Shown: piece by piece, positions 45,274-55,928 of the stretch
Layout of the letters: every line of letters starts with the position of its first letter
How positions within the stretch are numbered: the first letter of the stretch is position 1
Origin: Sulfuriferula nivalis
GTDB lineage: Bacteria > Pseudomonadota > Gammaproteobacteria > Burkholderiales > Sulfuriferulaceae
Direction: 5' to 3'
Length of the DNA stretch: 64,000 bases
Assembly: GCF_009937995.1 (NCBI RefSeq)
Contig: NZ_AP021881.1
Location: forward strand, 3,286,001-3,350,000
The notes under the pieces: generated by a model
Seen by the model: only the letters and a program-made list of their open reading frames with translations
Databases searched by the model: none
What the model was told of the DNA's origin: nothing
Program-made: the position numbers and the translations under genes

Positions 45274-46650
45274 TTAACCCTTTGCTTTTTTGACTGGACG
45301 TTGCCAGCCTGTAATTGTTAACTGCTTGCTACGCGACAAAGTGAGTTCACCTGCAGGTGCGTCTTTGGTAATGGTCGAACCAGCCCCTATGGTTGCGCCT
45401 TTACCAACGGTAACGGGCGCAACTAATTGGGTGTCAGATCCTATGAAGGCATTATCTTCTATCACCGTACGGAATTTGTTCGCACCGTCATAGTTGCAAG
45501 TAATTGTACCTGCACCTATATTGACCTGTTTACCTACTGTGCTGTCGCCAACATAGGATAAATGATTGATTTTTGAACCCACATCTATCTGGCTATTTTT
45601 GATTTCCACAAAATTACCGACATGTACATCTGCTGCCAAAGTGGTGCCTGGGCGCAGACGCGCGTAGGGTCCAATATGATTATGCTCGCCCACCACTGCA
45701 TCAACCAAATGTGAATATGGCTGGATCTGTGTGCCAGTCCCGATCTCCACATTACGCAACACACAGTGAGCGCCCACACTCACGCCATCAGCCAATTTAA
45801 CTGCGCCTTCAAATATGCACCCGATATCTATACTGACATCACGACCGCATGTTAATTGTCCGCGCACATCGATGCGCGCAGGGTCAAGCAGGGTCACGCC
45901 CTGTATCATAAGCTGCTGCGCAACATGATGTTGGTGCAAGCGCTCCAACTCTGCCAATTGAACTTTGCTGTTTACACCCATCGTTTCCCAAATCGCAGCA
46001 GGCTGGCAAGTTTGTACCGCCACGGCATCGGCGACGGCCATGGCAATGATGTCGGTCAGATAATATTCACTCTGCGCATTGTCATTGTTCAACTGCGCCA
46101 ACCAGGTTGCCAGACGCTTACTTGGCACTGCCATTAGCCCAGTATTTACCTCCTGTATCTGGCGTATAGCCGCGTCTGCATCTTTATGCTCTACGATGCG
46201 CGTCACTTGTCCTTGTTCATCACGCACAATCCGTCCATAGCCAGTGGGATCCGGCAGATTCACGGTTAACAATGCCAGCTCATCCTGTGCTGCAATCGTT
46301 ACCAGAGCTTGCATGGTTGCAGACATCGTCAAAGGCACATCGCCATACAGTATCAATGTCACGTCTGCATCTGTCAGATGCGGTACAGCCTGCATCACTG
46401 CGTGTCCTGTACCATGCTGTTCAGCCTGTAATGCCCACACAACATCCCCCGCCGCCAAAGCCTGCGGCACTTGTTCACCACCATAACCATAAACCACACA
46501 CATTTGCTGCGGTGACAAACTGCGGGCAGTATCGAGCAAATGCGCCAGCATCGGGCGACCCGCCAAGGGGTGTAACACCTTGGGCAAATCAGACATCATG
46601 CGTGTGCCACGCCCTGCTGCGAGAATAACTATGTTAAATAAAATAGCCAT
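45274..46650 (-). CDS. glmU: Bifunctional GlcN-1-P acetyltransferase / GlcNAc-1-P uridyltransferase
   Basis: The 458-residue enzyme performs the last two steps to UDP-GlcNAc. The N-terminal pyrophosphorylase domain has [10 protein letters not shown] (about 9-18), [14 protein letters not shown] and LYGDVPL; the C-terminal left-handed beta helix carries the hexapeptide repeats and acetyltransferase residues ([44 protein letters not shown]). It is the first gene of glmU-glmS. The 221-bp region to pgaA is divergent, so both UDP-GlcNAc supply and its use for PNAG start from the same interval. Confidence 0.98.
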   Translation of the reverse strand: MAILFNIVILAAGRGTRMMSDLPKVLHPLAGRPMLAHLLDTARSLSPQQMCVVYGYGGEQVPQALAAGDVVWALQAEQHGTGHAVMQAVPHLTDADVTLILYGDVPLTMSATMQALVTIAAQDELALLTVNLPDPTGYGRIVRDEQGQVTRIVEHKDADAAIRQIQEVNTGLMAVPSKRLATWLAQLNNDNAQSEYYLTDIIAMAVADAVAVQTCQPAAIWETMGVNSKVQLAELERLHQHHVAQQLMIQGVTLLDPARIDVRGQLTCGRDVSIDIGCIFEGAVKLADGVSVGAHCVLRNVEIGTGTQIQPYSHLVDAVVGEHNHIGPYARLRPGTTLAADVHVGNFVEIKNSQIDVGSKINHLSYVGDSTVGKQVNIGAGTITCNYDGANKFRTVIEDNAFIGSDTQLVAPVTVGKGATIGAGSTITKDAPAGELTLSRSKQLTITGWQRPVKKAKG

Positions 46651-46871
46651 GATTGATTGAGAAAATGATTAATGAAGCAAGTATAGCAAATTGGGTTTTA
46701 TTGTAGCTGTCATTATGACGTAAGCATTCTCTGTAACAATCAGAAACATAAAGATACATTCTGTCAAAAATTTTATTTGTCAGATTGACACTCTATAAAT
46801 CGAGGTCTATATTCAATTACAAGACGTAACAAAATCAAACTAAACGATCTTATCTTTACCTGGTGTATATC

Positions 46872-49345
46872 ATGAATAAAAAATCTCTGAATCACATAGG
46901 AAGTTTACGTTTAATTAGCGCCTCACTGATGATTAGCGGTTTATTTAACCCTAACGTTTATGCCAGTGATCCAGTTGTGAACACAACTGCTGCGCGCCAC
47001 CAAGCCATGGCCGATGCGCGAGCGGGGCATTTGGAAGCAGCCATCAAGAAACTGACGGAACTCCACGCCAGTGCGCCAAATGATATGGTGCTCACAGCCG
47101 ATCTGATGGTGTTGCTGCGTCAGGCTGGCCGTAACGCTGAAATCATTGCCCTCTCCCAACAAGCACCTATTACCAGCCTGCCAGACTACGCACTCATGCC
47201 ATTAGCAGGCGCGCTACGTGATGAAAAAAAATTTGTTGGTGCGCAACACGTATTAGCGGATAGCCGACAACGACTGGGTTCCAAGGCACAAATTCTATAT
47301 GCAGTGGTAACTGTAGAGGCAGGACAACCTAAGGAAGCGATTGCTGCCTTGCCGCCTGAAACAACTGCGAATCTGGATGGAGATGACTTTGCTGGTATGG
47401 CTTATGTTTACCGCATGGCAGGTAACCCAGCACAATCTGAACGTTTAGCAACCATTGCTTTAACAAAAGACCCTGACAATAAATTAGGTGCACGTGAACG
47501 CGTATTTGGATTAGCCGATTTAGGTGCGTCCAGCATGGCTTTGCAATATGCCCAGCAACGCCCCAAGATATTTACACAATATGAGCTGGATTACCTGAGT
47601 GCTGAACAATCGGCTCTAAACACCCGCAATGCGTACCAAGAGAGACGCCGACTCGACACGCAGGACACTTACCGACAACACAACCAGGCTCTGCAAGCAT
47701 CCTTAGCCGAACTTGATGCCAATTTAGTCAAATTTGCTAACGAACCTGATTTACTTTTACGCACCCATTACGATCACATTTTCGTTCTGAGCAGCCTGGA
47801 AATGATGCCGCAAGCTATTGATGAATACTCTACACTCAAACCACCAATACCAAGTTATGTACGCGGAGCAGCAGCCGATGCTTATTTAAAAATGCACCAG
47901 CCTGAAAAAGCCGCGCCGCTTTATGAGCAGCTGATAAAAGAAAATCCGCTTGCCAACGTCGAAGTATATATGGGGTTATATTTTTCCTATGTTGAAAGCG
48001 AACGCTATGACGATGCAGCACGCATCCTGGCACACGTCGATAAAACCACACCGATTTGGCATAACGGCCAAGCCGCCAATGTAGAACGCCTGGAAAACTG
48101 GGAACGTGTTGACGTGGATGACCAGCTAGTGATGGATGCCGCCTATCGCAACCAAGACGCGTTAGCCGAACAACGCATTGATGCACTGGTACAAAACGCA
48201 CCACGCAACGACAACCTCATCAATACTAAAGCCACCATAGAGCGCTGGCGTGGGCTGCCATTAAAATCAATGGTCACTACCCAACAAGCTGCTATATATG
48301 CACCCAACAACAAAGATACGCGTATTAACCTTGCGAATAATGCTAGAGACTTGGGTCAATATGATATCTGGGGCAAACAAATTACGTCATTAATGCATGA
48401 TTTCCCAACTGACAATTCATTGCAAATCAAATCCAGTTATGAACAATGGCAGGATCGCAGCCGTCCGTCTATCAGCTCTGAATATACCTATGGAACCAGT
48501 CGCGGCAATGCCACGCTAGTCAGGGGTAGTGCAGATCAGGAACTGTTAACAACACTGAACTCGCCATGGACTGCATCAGGCTGGCGCGGTTTTGTGCAGC
48601 AGCATTATATTTGGGGCGACTACGATACCGGCGCACTTAACTACAACCGCTTAGGCTTAGGTGCCGAATGGGAATGGGGTCGTAAACATGCTTGGGGCGT
48701 GCTCAGCAATGATCAGTTGACAGGCAATCATGTCGGCGTTGCTGGCGGTTGGTCGCAATGGCTAAATGATAATTGGCAGTACACTATAGCAGGCGACACA
48801 TACTCAACAGATACACCATTACGTGCAAAAGAAGTAGGATTGTCAGGCAAGTCTATCGGTGCGGGTTTGATTTGGAGACAAAACGAATCTCGCAACGCTT
48901 ATATGAATTTAACCATGCTAGATATTAGCGATGGTAATAAACGTATAGATTTTAGTACCGGAATTAGTCAGCGGCTGTGGGCTAATGCTCACCACATTAC
49001 CACTGGCGGTATAGATTTGGATGCCGAACGCAATACTCATACTTCTCCAAACGACAATTATTTCAACCCGGCCAGCACCGAAGGTGCTTCCCTACGTCTT
49101 GAACACAGCTGGATTACCGGCGACGTTATGAACGTTCATTCACTCAGTACTTTAGAGTAACCGCAGGTGAAGCACGGCAATCAGACTATGGCAGCTTCCC
49201 TACGAGCAGCGCATTTTATGAACACCAATGGCAAGTTAGTCGAGCATGGGAACTGCATTATGGTATAGGCTGGTCCAGCCAGTCCTATGATGGCCAAAAC
49301 GAACAACGCACTTACGGTCTAATTGGTTTTTCGGGAGTATTCTAA
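46872..49345 (+). pseudogene. pgaA: PNAG export porin PgaA, frameshifted near its 3' end
   Basis: Signal peptide, about 480 residues of TPR superhelix (periplasmic, PgaB/PNAG contact) and a C-terminal beta-barrel (from about 520, SRPSISSEYTYGTSRGNATL). The frame stops at 49160, but in another frame the expected barrel end continues (YERSFTQYFRVTAGEARQSDYG, then HYGIGWSSQSYDGQ, ending GFSGVF) to a stop that overlaps the pgaB ATG by one base. A single C missing near 49124 (GAC[C]GTTATGAA) would restore DRYERSF. As read, the last beta strands and C-terminal Phe needed for outer-membrane assembly are lost. It may be a sequence error. Confidence 0.88.
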
Positions 49346-51456
49346 TGAGCCAACTTAATATACGACGTGCTACGATATGTTTACTTACCAGCTTGGCTAT
49401 CACCAATTATGCGCAAGCTGACAACATAGATAAAGCCATACAACCCCTGTCAATATCAGCGATATCTCCTAATGTCAGCATCCCCAAAGGACAGTATGTC
49501 AGCCTTTGTTTTCATGACATTAGAGATGATGTAATACCCGCTGTCGATACTGATCCCTATGCAACAAATACCAGACGACTAAGCGAGTTTTTTGACTGGA
49601 TGCATGCACATAATTGGCATCCAATATCAGTACAGCAAGTAATTGATGCCAAGAATGGCAAAGGCGAACTACCAGATAATGCCGTGCTACTTTCTTTCGA
49701 TGACGGCCTCAGAAGTATCTACTCCAAAGTATTCCCTCTCTTAAAAACGTATCATTATCCCGCTCTATTTGCACTCGAAACCGACTGGTTAACACAAGTT
49801 AACCAAGCCCACAGCGTTAACTACCATTCAGAAAATTTTGCTTCAAATGATGCAACGGTTGCACCTGATACCAATACCGTCATCTATAACGACCTACCCC
49901 GCGATCAATCTGGCTTTATCACATGGCAAGAATTACAGGAAATGCAATCGTCTGGCCTAATCGAATTTGCCAGCCACACTAACGACTTGCATCGCGGCAT
50001 ACTCGCCAATCCTGAGGGTAATGTTGAACCCGCTGCGATTACACGAGAGTACTTCCCCAAGCTAGGGCGTTATGAAACTGATCAGGAATTCCACACACGG
50101 GTACTGAATGATTTACGCCTCAGCAGTAACATCCTGAAAGAAAAAACAGGTGTCACGCCAAGAGCGATAGTCTGGCCTTATGGTGCGATGACACCTGAAG
50201 TAGAAAGCATTGCGCGCGAAGCAGGATTTATTATTTCTTTCGGCTTAAGTGACAGTAAACTCAATACACAAAATCAAAGCCTGATGTCAGTAGGAAGGTT
50301 ACTCATCAGCAGTGATCCGGATGCCGTTGCAATAGAGGCTCAAATTGCGCAATCTATCATTCCACCCAAGCAATTCGAACGTGCAGTTCAGGTGGATATG
50401 GATTATCTGTACGATCCTAATAGTGCAGAACAAACTAATGCTAATCTGAGCAAATTGCTTGATCGTATCAAAGCAATGCGCATTAGCACTGTTTATCTAC
50501 AAGCCTTTGCTGATCCTGATGGTACTGGCAATGCCAAAGCACTATATTTCCCTAACAATGAACTTCCAATGCGTGCCGACTTGTTCAACCGCGTCGCCTG
50601 GCAACTCAGCACACGAACTGATGTACGAGTGTTTGCATGGCTACCCATGCTGGCTTACCAGTTACCCGACTCAGCTCAGCAACAGCGACTGTCAGTCAAA
50701 ATTAAAGATGCTAAAGATCAGCTTGTTGTCGCTCATGGTGATTATCAACGACTCAGTCCATTCCTGCCTGAATCAGCCAAAATCATCGGCAATATCTATG
50801 CTGATTTAGCCAAAAATAACTCCGGGCTGGATGGCGTGTTGATACACGATGATGCTTATTTAGCTGAAAATGAGGATCAGTCTACTAACGAGCCTGGTGC
50901 ACGCTGGCCTAACACCAACGAGGCTATTACAACCCCTGATTTGACACCCAGACAAAAAACAGATGCCTTGATTGCTTTCGGCGATGGCTTGATTAGTCGC
51001 ATGAAGCCATACATTAACGTAAGTAACCCTTTCAGCGTTGCACGTAATTTGTATGCGCGCGTGGTGCTCGATCCGGCTGCTGAGAGCCGCTTTGCGCAAG
51101 CACTTGAGCCATTTATCGAACACTATGATTTTGTTGCCCTCATGGCCATGCCCTATCTTGATGGCAGCAATGAGCCACCTGCACAGTGGTTAGCGCAGCT
51201 TGCTGATGCAGTTAAAAAATCACCGAATCCTGATGCCACTAAAAAAGTAGTATTTGAATTACAAACCAAAAACTGGCAAACCAAAGAATGGATTCCAGCT
51301 ACAACTGTTAAATCATGGATGCAGTTATTAACAAATAAAGGCATAACCAACCTGGCTTATTATCCTGATGATTACATCAATAATCACCCTGCGTTTCAAC
51401 CAATCTATCAAGGCTTTAGCTTAAGCGAATTCCCTCATTATCAGGAGCCAAAATAA
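49345..51456 (+). CDS. pgaB: Poly-beta-1,6-GlcNAc N-deacetylase PgaB
   Basis: Periplasmic enzyme that partly deacetylates PNAG so it can be exported. 703 residues: signal peptide (cleavage near AQA-DN), NodB deacetylase domain with LSFDDG (116-121) and zinc ligands in SHTNDLH (210-216) and WPYGAM, then the C-terminal PgaB glycoside-hydrolase-like TIM barrel (about 350-690, VDMDYLYDPN, VFAWLPML, DGVLIHDDAYL). Unlike E. coli PgaB there is no lipobox cysteine at the signal cleavage site, so it may be soluble. It is the second gene of pgaABCD, with overlapping start. Confidence 0.96.
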   Translation: MSQLNIRRATICLLTSLAITNYAQADNIDKAIQPLSISAISPNVSIPKGQYVSLCFHDIRDDVIPAVDTDPYATNTRRLSEFFDWMHAHNWHPISVQQVIDAKNGKGELPDNAVLLSFDDGLRSIYSKVFPLLKTYHYPALFALETDWLTQVNQAHSVNYHSENFASNDATVAPDTNTVIYNDLPRDQSGFITWQELQEMQSSGLIEFASHTNDLHRGILANPEGNVEPAAITREYFPKLGRYETDQEFHTRVLNDLRLSSNILKEKTGVTPRAIVWPYGAMTPEVESIAREAGFIISFGLSDSKLNTQNQSLMSVGRLLISSDPDAVAIEAQIAQSIIPPKQFERAVQVDMDYLYDPNSAEQTNANLSKLLDRIKAMRISTVYLQAFADPDGTGNAKALYFPNNELPMRADLFNRVAWQLSTRTDVRVFAWLPMLAYQLPDSAQQQRLSVKIKDAKDQLVVAHGDYQRLSPFLPESAKIIGNIYADLAKNNSGLDGVLIHDDAYLAENEDQSTNEPGARWPNTNEAITTPDLTPRQKTDALIAFGDGLISRMKPYINVSNPFSVARNLYARVVLDPAAESRFAQALEPFIEHYDFVALMAMPYLDGSNEPPAQWLAQLADAVKKSPNPDATKKVVFELQTKNWQTKEWIPATTVKSWMQLLTNKGITNLAYYPDDYINNHPAFQPIYQGFSLSEFPHYQEPK

Positions 51457-51457
51457 A

Positions 51458-52780
51458 ATGGATACGCTATTCACTAATCTCACTACGTTCCTCTCAGGGA
51501 ACAATGCCTCGCTCAGTGACATATTGTTCAACTATGCTTTCTTTTACCCACTAGCCATGGCATGGATGTGGATAATTGGTGGTTTATGGTATTACATACG
51601 ATGGGAAAATCGTAATCATGGCGGCCCAGACACACCACCCGAAACAACGTCATACCCACCTGCGACCATACTCATCCCCTGCTTTAATGAGTCTATTAAT
51701 GTTCGCGACACCATAGCCTACGCTGTTGCCAGCGAATACCCGGATTTCGAGGTCATTGCTATTAATGACGGATCTAAAGACGAAACAAAAGATATACTTG
51801 ATGAGCTGTCCAAGCAATATAGCAACCTTCGCGTTATCCATTTAGCGCGTAATCAGGGTAAAGCCATGGCATTACGTGCTGGTGCAATTGCCGCTAAAAA
51901 CGAATTCCTTATCTGCATAGATGGTGATGCGATGCTGCATCCAACGGCATTGGGCTGGATAGTTTATCACCTGAACTCTGGCAACCGCGTAGGTGCAGTA
52001 ACAGGTAATCCTAGAGTGATTAATAGAACCACTTTGCTTGGCAAGCTACAAGTAGGTGAGTTTTCTTCAATTATTGGCTTGATGAAACGTGCTCAACGTG
52101 TCTACGGACGCATTTTTACCGTTTCTGGCGTAATTGTGGGATATAGACGTAGCGCTTTACATCGCGTAGGTTACTGGGATGAAAACATGGTGACCGAGGA
52201 TATAGATATTTCATGGCGCTTACAAATGGACCATTGGGATATCCGTTTCGAACCTGATGCGCTTTGCTACATCTACATGCCTGAGACTTTTGTAGGGCTG
52301 TGGAAACAACGCTTACGTTGGGCACAAGGTGGCGCCGAGGTGCTGATGAAATATGCCAGCGGCTTACTAAAATGGCGCAACAGAAGATTCATATTGGTTG
52401 CCGTTGAATACATCTTGTCAGTAATATGGGCCTATGTGATGTTTAGTATCATTGTTCTGTATCTGGTAGGCCAACTAGTTCCTTTGCCACATGCATGGCA
52501 GGTAGCTAGCTTGCTGCCTCACTGGAATGGTGTTGTTCTAGGTCTGACCGCGATGACGCAATTCGCCGTGAGTCTAATTATTGATAAGCGCTACGAACCC
52601 AAAAAACAATTTTTGCTTAATTACTTCTGGATAATCTGGTATCCACTGGCATTCTGGCTACTATCATTATTAACCACTGTAGTTGCCGTACCCAAGGCCA
52701 TTATGAAACGCAAAAGTCTGCGTGCCCGCTGGAACAGTCCAGATCGTGGCGTGCGTCCAGCGGAGGATATAGAATCATGA
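51458..52780 (+). CDS. pgaC: PNAG synthase, glycosyltransferase family 2
   Basis: A 440-residue inner-membrane processive synthase using UDP-GlcNAc. One N-terminal membrane segment (about 22-45), the GT2 domain with PCFNESINVRDTI, INDGSKDETKD, CIDGDAML (DxD), the TEDIDISWRLQ acceptor Asp and QRLRWAQGG (QxxRW), and then three or more C-terminal membrane helices (about 308-435). It begins 1 base after the pgaB stop and overlaps pgaD by 4 bases. PgaC with PgaD is the complex regulated by cyclic di-GMP in E. coli (family knowledge). Confidence 0.97.
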   Translation: MDTLFTNLTTFLSGNNASLSDILFNYAFFYPLAMAWMWIIGGLWYYIRWENRNHGGPDTPPETTSYPPATILIPCFNESINVRDTIAYAVASEYPDFEVIAINDGSKDETKDILDELSKQYSNLRVIHLARNQGKAMALRAGAIAAKNEFLICIDGDAMLHPTALGWIVYHLNSGNRVGAVTGNPRVINRTTLLGKLQVGEFSSIIGLMKRAQRVYGRIFTVSGVIVGYRRSALHRVGYWDENMVTEDIDISWRLQMDHWDIRFEPDALCYIYMPETFVGLWKQRLRWAQGGAEVLMKYASGLLKWRNRRFILVAVEYILSVIWAYVMFSIIVLYLVGQLVPLPHAWQVASLLPHWNGVVLGLTAMTQFAVSLIIDKRYEPKKQFLLNYFWIIWYPLAFWLLSLLTTVVAVPKAIMKRKSLRARWNSPDRGVRPAEDIES

Positions 52781-53229
52781 ATACTCAACAACGCCCTCGT
52801 ATACCTGAAATTATACACAGACCCGAATTAATTAATTTTCCATTACGGGAAGTATTCACTGTCATTGCCGCGATTGGCTGGGTGATTTGGCTATATATCA
52901 TTTCCCCTCTGTTCGCACTATTAGCATGGCTGTTTGGATATAACCAATTCACTTCGTATGTTCTGGATGATCCACTTCATACCTTGGAAACATTACAAAT
53001 ATATTCTTATGCAGTACTTGCTGGTGGCTCGCTTTTTATCTTATGGGGAAGTTACAACTGGCTACGCTTCAGAACCAGTCAGCGCCGTGGTTTGGCACAA
53101 ATTGCCAGCCCTGGTGACATTGGACTGAGCTTCGGGCTAACAGAGGAACAGGTAAAATTTGCGCAGCAGAATAAATCGCTTAATTTTTATTATAATGATG
53201 AAGGCGCAATCATCGCTATAGAAAAGTAA
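52777..53229 (+). CDS. pgaD: PNAG synthase accessory subunit PgaD
   Basis: A 150-residue inner-membrane protein with two helices (about 25-50 and 70-95: VFTVIAAIGWVIWLYIISPLFALLAWLFGY and LQIYSYAVLAGGSLFILWGSYNWLRF) and a cytoplasmic tail, the PgaD layout. In E. coli it joins PgaC and, with it, binds cyclic di-GMP to switch synthesis on. It overlaps pgaC by 4 bases and closes the operon. Longer than some homologues by about 10 residues at the C-terminus. Confidence 0.92.
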   Translation: MNTQQRPRIPEIIHRPELINFPLREVFTVIAAIGWVIWLYIISPLFALLAWLFGYNQFTSYVLDDPLHTLETLQIYSYAVLAGGSLFILWGSYNWLRFRTSQRRGLAQIASPGDIGLSFGLTEEQVKFAQQNKSLNFYYNDEGAIIAIEK

Positions 53230-53239
53230 ACATCTTGAA

Positions 53240-53259
53240 CGGCTGATTTATTTCAGCCG
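53240..53259. terminator. Short hairpin between convergent pgaD and fxsA
   Basis: A 7-bp perfect stem (53240-53246 with 53253-53259) with a 6-nt loop, overlapping the fxsA stop codon. There is no full T run, so it is weak. Confidence 0.4.
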
Positions 53260-53652
53260 ATCTTGATCCTCACGCCTGAACTCACCCTCTATTACATCGT
53301 CAACAGGCTTAATTGTTTGTGAGCGACGACCGAACAAACTAGCAGGCACTAGTAGCAACAAAATTGCCAATACATCACTAATTACACCAGGGAAAATCAA
53401 TAATCCACCTGCGATCATGGTGCGACCACTTTCAAACAAAGCCCGTATCGGTGAGCCACCAGTCTGCACAGCCATCATCATACGGCCTATAAATGCTAAA
53501 CGCTCTTCAGCAATTAACATTGCGCCGGCAAACGCGGATGCCAACAATAACGCGACAACCCACCAACCTATGCTTTGGTACACTTTTACCAGCGTATAAA
53601 TTTCCAGCGCAGGGAAACTCAATACTATAATGGCACCTATTAGAAACTTCAT
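53248..53652 (-). CDS. fxsA: FxsA family membrane protein
   Basis: 134 residues with three to four hydrophobic segments (about 3-20, 27-45 and 78-100) and the FxsA family pattern: a first helix ending PALEIYTLVKVYQSIG, then an alpha-helical middle with GGSPIRALFESGRTMIAGGLLIFPGVISDVLAILLL, then a charged tail. In E. coli overproduced FxsA relieves F exclusion of phage T7; the normal role is unknown. The gene is convergent with pgaD and divergent from dsbD, with a 104-base spacer. Confidence 0.9.
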   Translation of the reverse strand: MKFLIGAIIVLSFPALEIYTLVKVYQSIGWWVVALLLASAFAGAMLIAEERLAFIGRMMMAVQTGGSPIRALFESGRTMIAGGLLIFPGVISDVLAILLLLVPASLFGRRSQTIKPVDDVIEGEFRREDQDRLK

Positions 53653-53756
53653 ATTTTTCCTTACTGAACGCTTGCAAAGCGATTTGGTCTGACAACCACT
53701 TGTATGTAAATGGGTATAGCGCCCAATAATTACAAGCTTTGGAGATTAAAATTATT

Positions 53757-55928
53757 ATGCGTATTTTCTTTATTTTGTTATTTTTATTCATGCAAACCAT
53801 CTCAGCACATGCTGATGAGCTGCTTGAACCCGAACAAGCATTCAACTTTTCAGCACAATTGGTTGGCAACTCACAAATAGAAATACGTTATAAAATTGCA
53901 GATGGTTACTATTTATACCGCAACAAGTTTAAATTTAACTTAAAGGGTGCAGATGCAGGCACTCCAATTTATCCTGCAGGCATAATCAAAAAAGATCCTA
54001 ACTTTGGCTCAGTCGAAATTTACCATGACGAAGTACGCATTAAACTGCCATTTACCCGAGGCTCGGAAAACACGATTAAACTGACTAGCACCGCCCAAGG
54101 CTGTGCTGAAGCAGGTGTATGTTATACCCCCATCGATAGCACAAAGTCATTTAATCTACCTGTCAGCACTAAACCCATCGCAAATCTTGCCACCCCAGCT
54201 CCAATAACTCAAGCTGGTACACTCAGTGCAAATGACTTTCTGTCACCAGAGCAGGCCTTTAGTGTAACGATGACACTAGTTAGTCCAACAACAATTACTG
54301 CTCATTTTAAAATTGCACCACAGTATTACCTATATCAAAACAAAATCCATTTTGCGATTAAAAGTCCAACAGACGTCAACATTAGTAAGACTGATTTTCC
54401 TGTCGCAGATATTAAACAAGACCCAAATTTCGGGCAGATGAAGGTTTACCACCGAGATTTTACGGTTGAGCTAACACTAAGTCGTGCGCTTAACGGCACT
54501 GAATCACTACAAATAAATAGTGATTATCAAGGCTGCAGTGAAAAAGGTATTTGCTACCCACCGCAGAAACATAGCGACACACTCGGAACACAACTTACCA
54601 CCAACACAGCTTCAAATGCAGATACAGGTGATAATAGCCAAATCACTCAAGCCTTACATAGCGGACGCTTCTGGGTAGTAATGGTCACTTTCTTTGGTGC
54701 AGGACTATTATTGGCGTTCACGCCTTGCGTATTCCCGATGATCCCAATTTTATCAGGCATCATTGCAGGGCAAAAACAAGTTACACGCTTATCTGGTTTC
54801 TTACTATCTCTCGCCTATGTTTTAGGCATGGCAATTACTTATGCGGCGGCCGGTGTTGCAGCTGCATTATCAGGAACTTTGCTTTCCAACGCATTGCAGA
54901 ATCCAATTGCATTGTTTATAGGCGCAGCAGTATTCGTCGGGCTAGCCTTCTCCATGTTTGGCTTCTTCGAATTACAACTTCCTAGTGCGGTTCAAAGTAA
55001 ATTCTCTGATGCCAGCAATAAGGTAAAAGGGGGTAATTTTGTTGGTGTGTTTATTATGGGTGCACTATCTGCCCTTATCGTCGGTCCTTGTGTCGCCCCA
55101 CCACTCGCGGCTGCATTGGCTTATATAGCCCAGACTGGTAATACTACATTGGGCGGCTGGGCGCTGTTCTCGCTAGCAATTGGTATGGGCGTTCCCTTAC
55201 TGCTGATAGGCTTATCAGCAGGCACACTATTACCACGCGCTGGCGGCTGGATGAATGCTGTAAAATACTTCTTTGGCGTACTGATGCTTGCCATCGCGAT
55301 TTGGCTGGTTTCGCCATTAATGCCAATTTGGGTACAAATGCTACTATGGGCCGGATTGCTCATTATTGCAGCAACCTATTTGCATGTATTAGACCCATTA
55401 CCTGCTAATGCATCAGGTTGGATGCGTTTATGGAAAGGCTTTGGCGCTGTGTTAATGCTCGGAGGTATTGCCCTGATTGTTGGCATGTTAGCAGGAGGAC
55501 GTGAGTTATTACAGCCATTATCGGTTTTCAGACCTGGCACTGCCGTAGCAGCAGAATCAAACAATAACGCTATTAAATTTGATCGTATTAAGAATAATGC
55601 TGATCTTGACGCTAAAATTAAACAATCTGCAGGTAAGGTAGTCATGCTCGATTTTTATGCAGACTGGTGTGTGTCGTGTAAGGAAATGGAACACAACACA
55701 TTCAGTGATCCACGTATTATATCGAAATTAAAGGATATCGTTTTGTTGCAAGCTGACATTACAGCCAATAGTGCTGATGATGATGCCTTGCGTAAACGCT
55801 TTGCAGTATTTGGCCCGCCAGCGATAATTTTATTTGATGCACAGGGTAAAGAATTGCGTGAACATATTATCGGTTACCAGACACCTGAACAATTTAGCCT
55901 AACTTTGGACAAGCACCTTAACCCATAA
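53757..55928 (+). CDS. dsbD: Thiol:disulfide interchange protein DsbD with duplicated N-terminal domain
   Basis: Inner-membrane protein carrying electrons from cytosolic thioredoxin to periplasmic thiol proteins. From the ATG at 53757 it has 723 residues, about 150 more than E. coli DsbD. The extra length is a second N-terminal domain: 20-140 (LLEPEQAFNFSAQL, Cys116/Cys122) and 158-275 (FLSPEQAFSVTMTL, Cys260/Cys266) are clear repeats. Then come the eight-helix core with TPCVFP (Cys324) and GPCVAP (Cys445), and a C-terminal thioredoxin domain with CVSC (638-641). The last base overlaps the next gene start, a TlpA-like thioredoxin and its likely client. Confidence 0.96.
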   Translation: MRIFFILLFLFMQTISAHADELLEPEQAFNFSAQLVGNSQIEIRYKIADGYYLYRNKFKFNLKGADAGTPIYPAGIIKKDPNFGSVEIYHDEVRIKLPFTRGSENTIKLTSTAQGCAEAGVCYTPIDSTKSFNLPVSTKPIANLATPAPITQAGTLSANDFLSPEQAFSVTMTLVSPTTITAHFKIAPQYYLYQNKIHFAIKSPTDVNISKTDFPVADIKQDPNFGQMKVYHRDFTVELTLSRALNGTESLQINSDYQGCSEKGICYPPQKHSDTLGTQLTTNTASNADTGDNSQITQALHSGRFWVVMVTFFGAGLLLAFTPCVFPMIPILSGIIAGQKQVTRLSGFLLSLAYVLGMAITYAAAGVAAALSGTLLSNALQNPIALFIGAAVFVGLAFSMFGFFELQLPSAVQSKFSDASNKVKGGNFVGVFIMGALSALIVGPCVAPPLAAALAYIAQTGNTTLGGWALFSLAIGMGVPLLLIGLSAGTLLPRAGGWMNAVKYFFGVLMLAIAIWLVSPLMPIWVQMLLWAGLLIIAATYLHVLDPLPANASGWMRLWKGFGAVLMLGGIALIVGMLAGGRELLQPLSVFRPGTAVAAESNNNAIKFDRIKNNADLDAKIKQSAGKVVMLDFYADWCVSCKEMEHNTFSDPRIISKLKDIVLLQADITANSADDDALRKRFAVFGPPAIILFDAQGKELREHIIGYQTPEQFSLTLDKHLNP

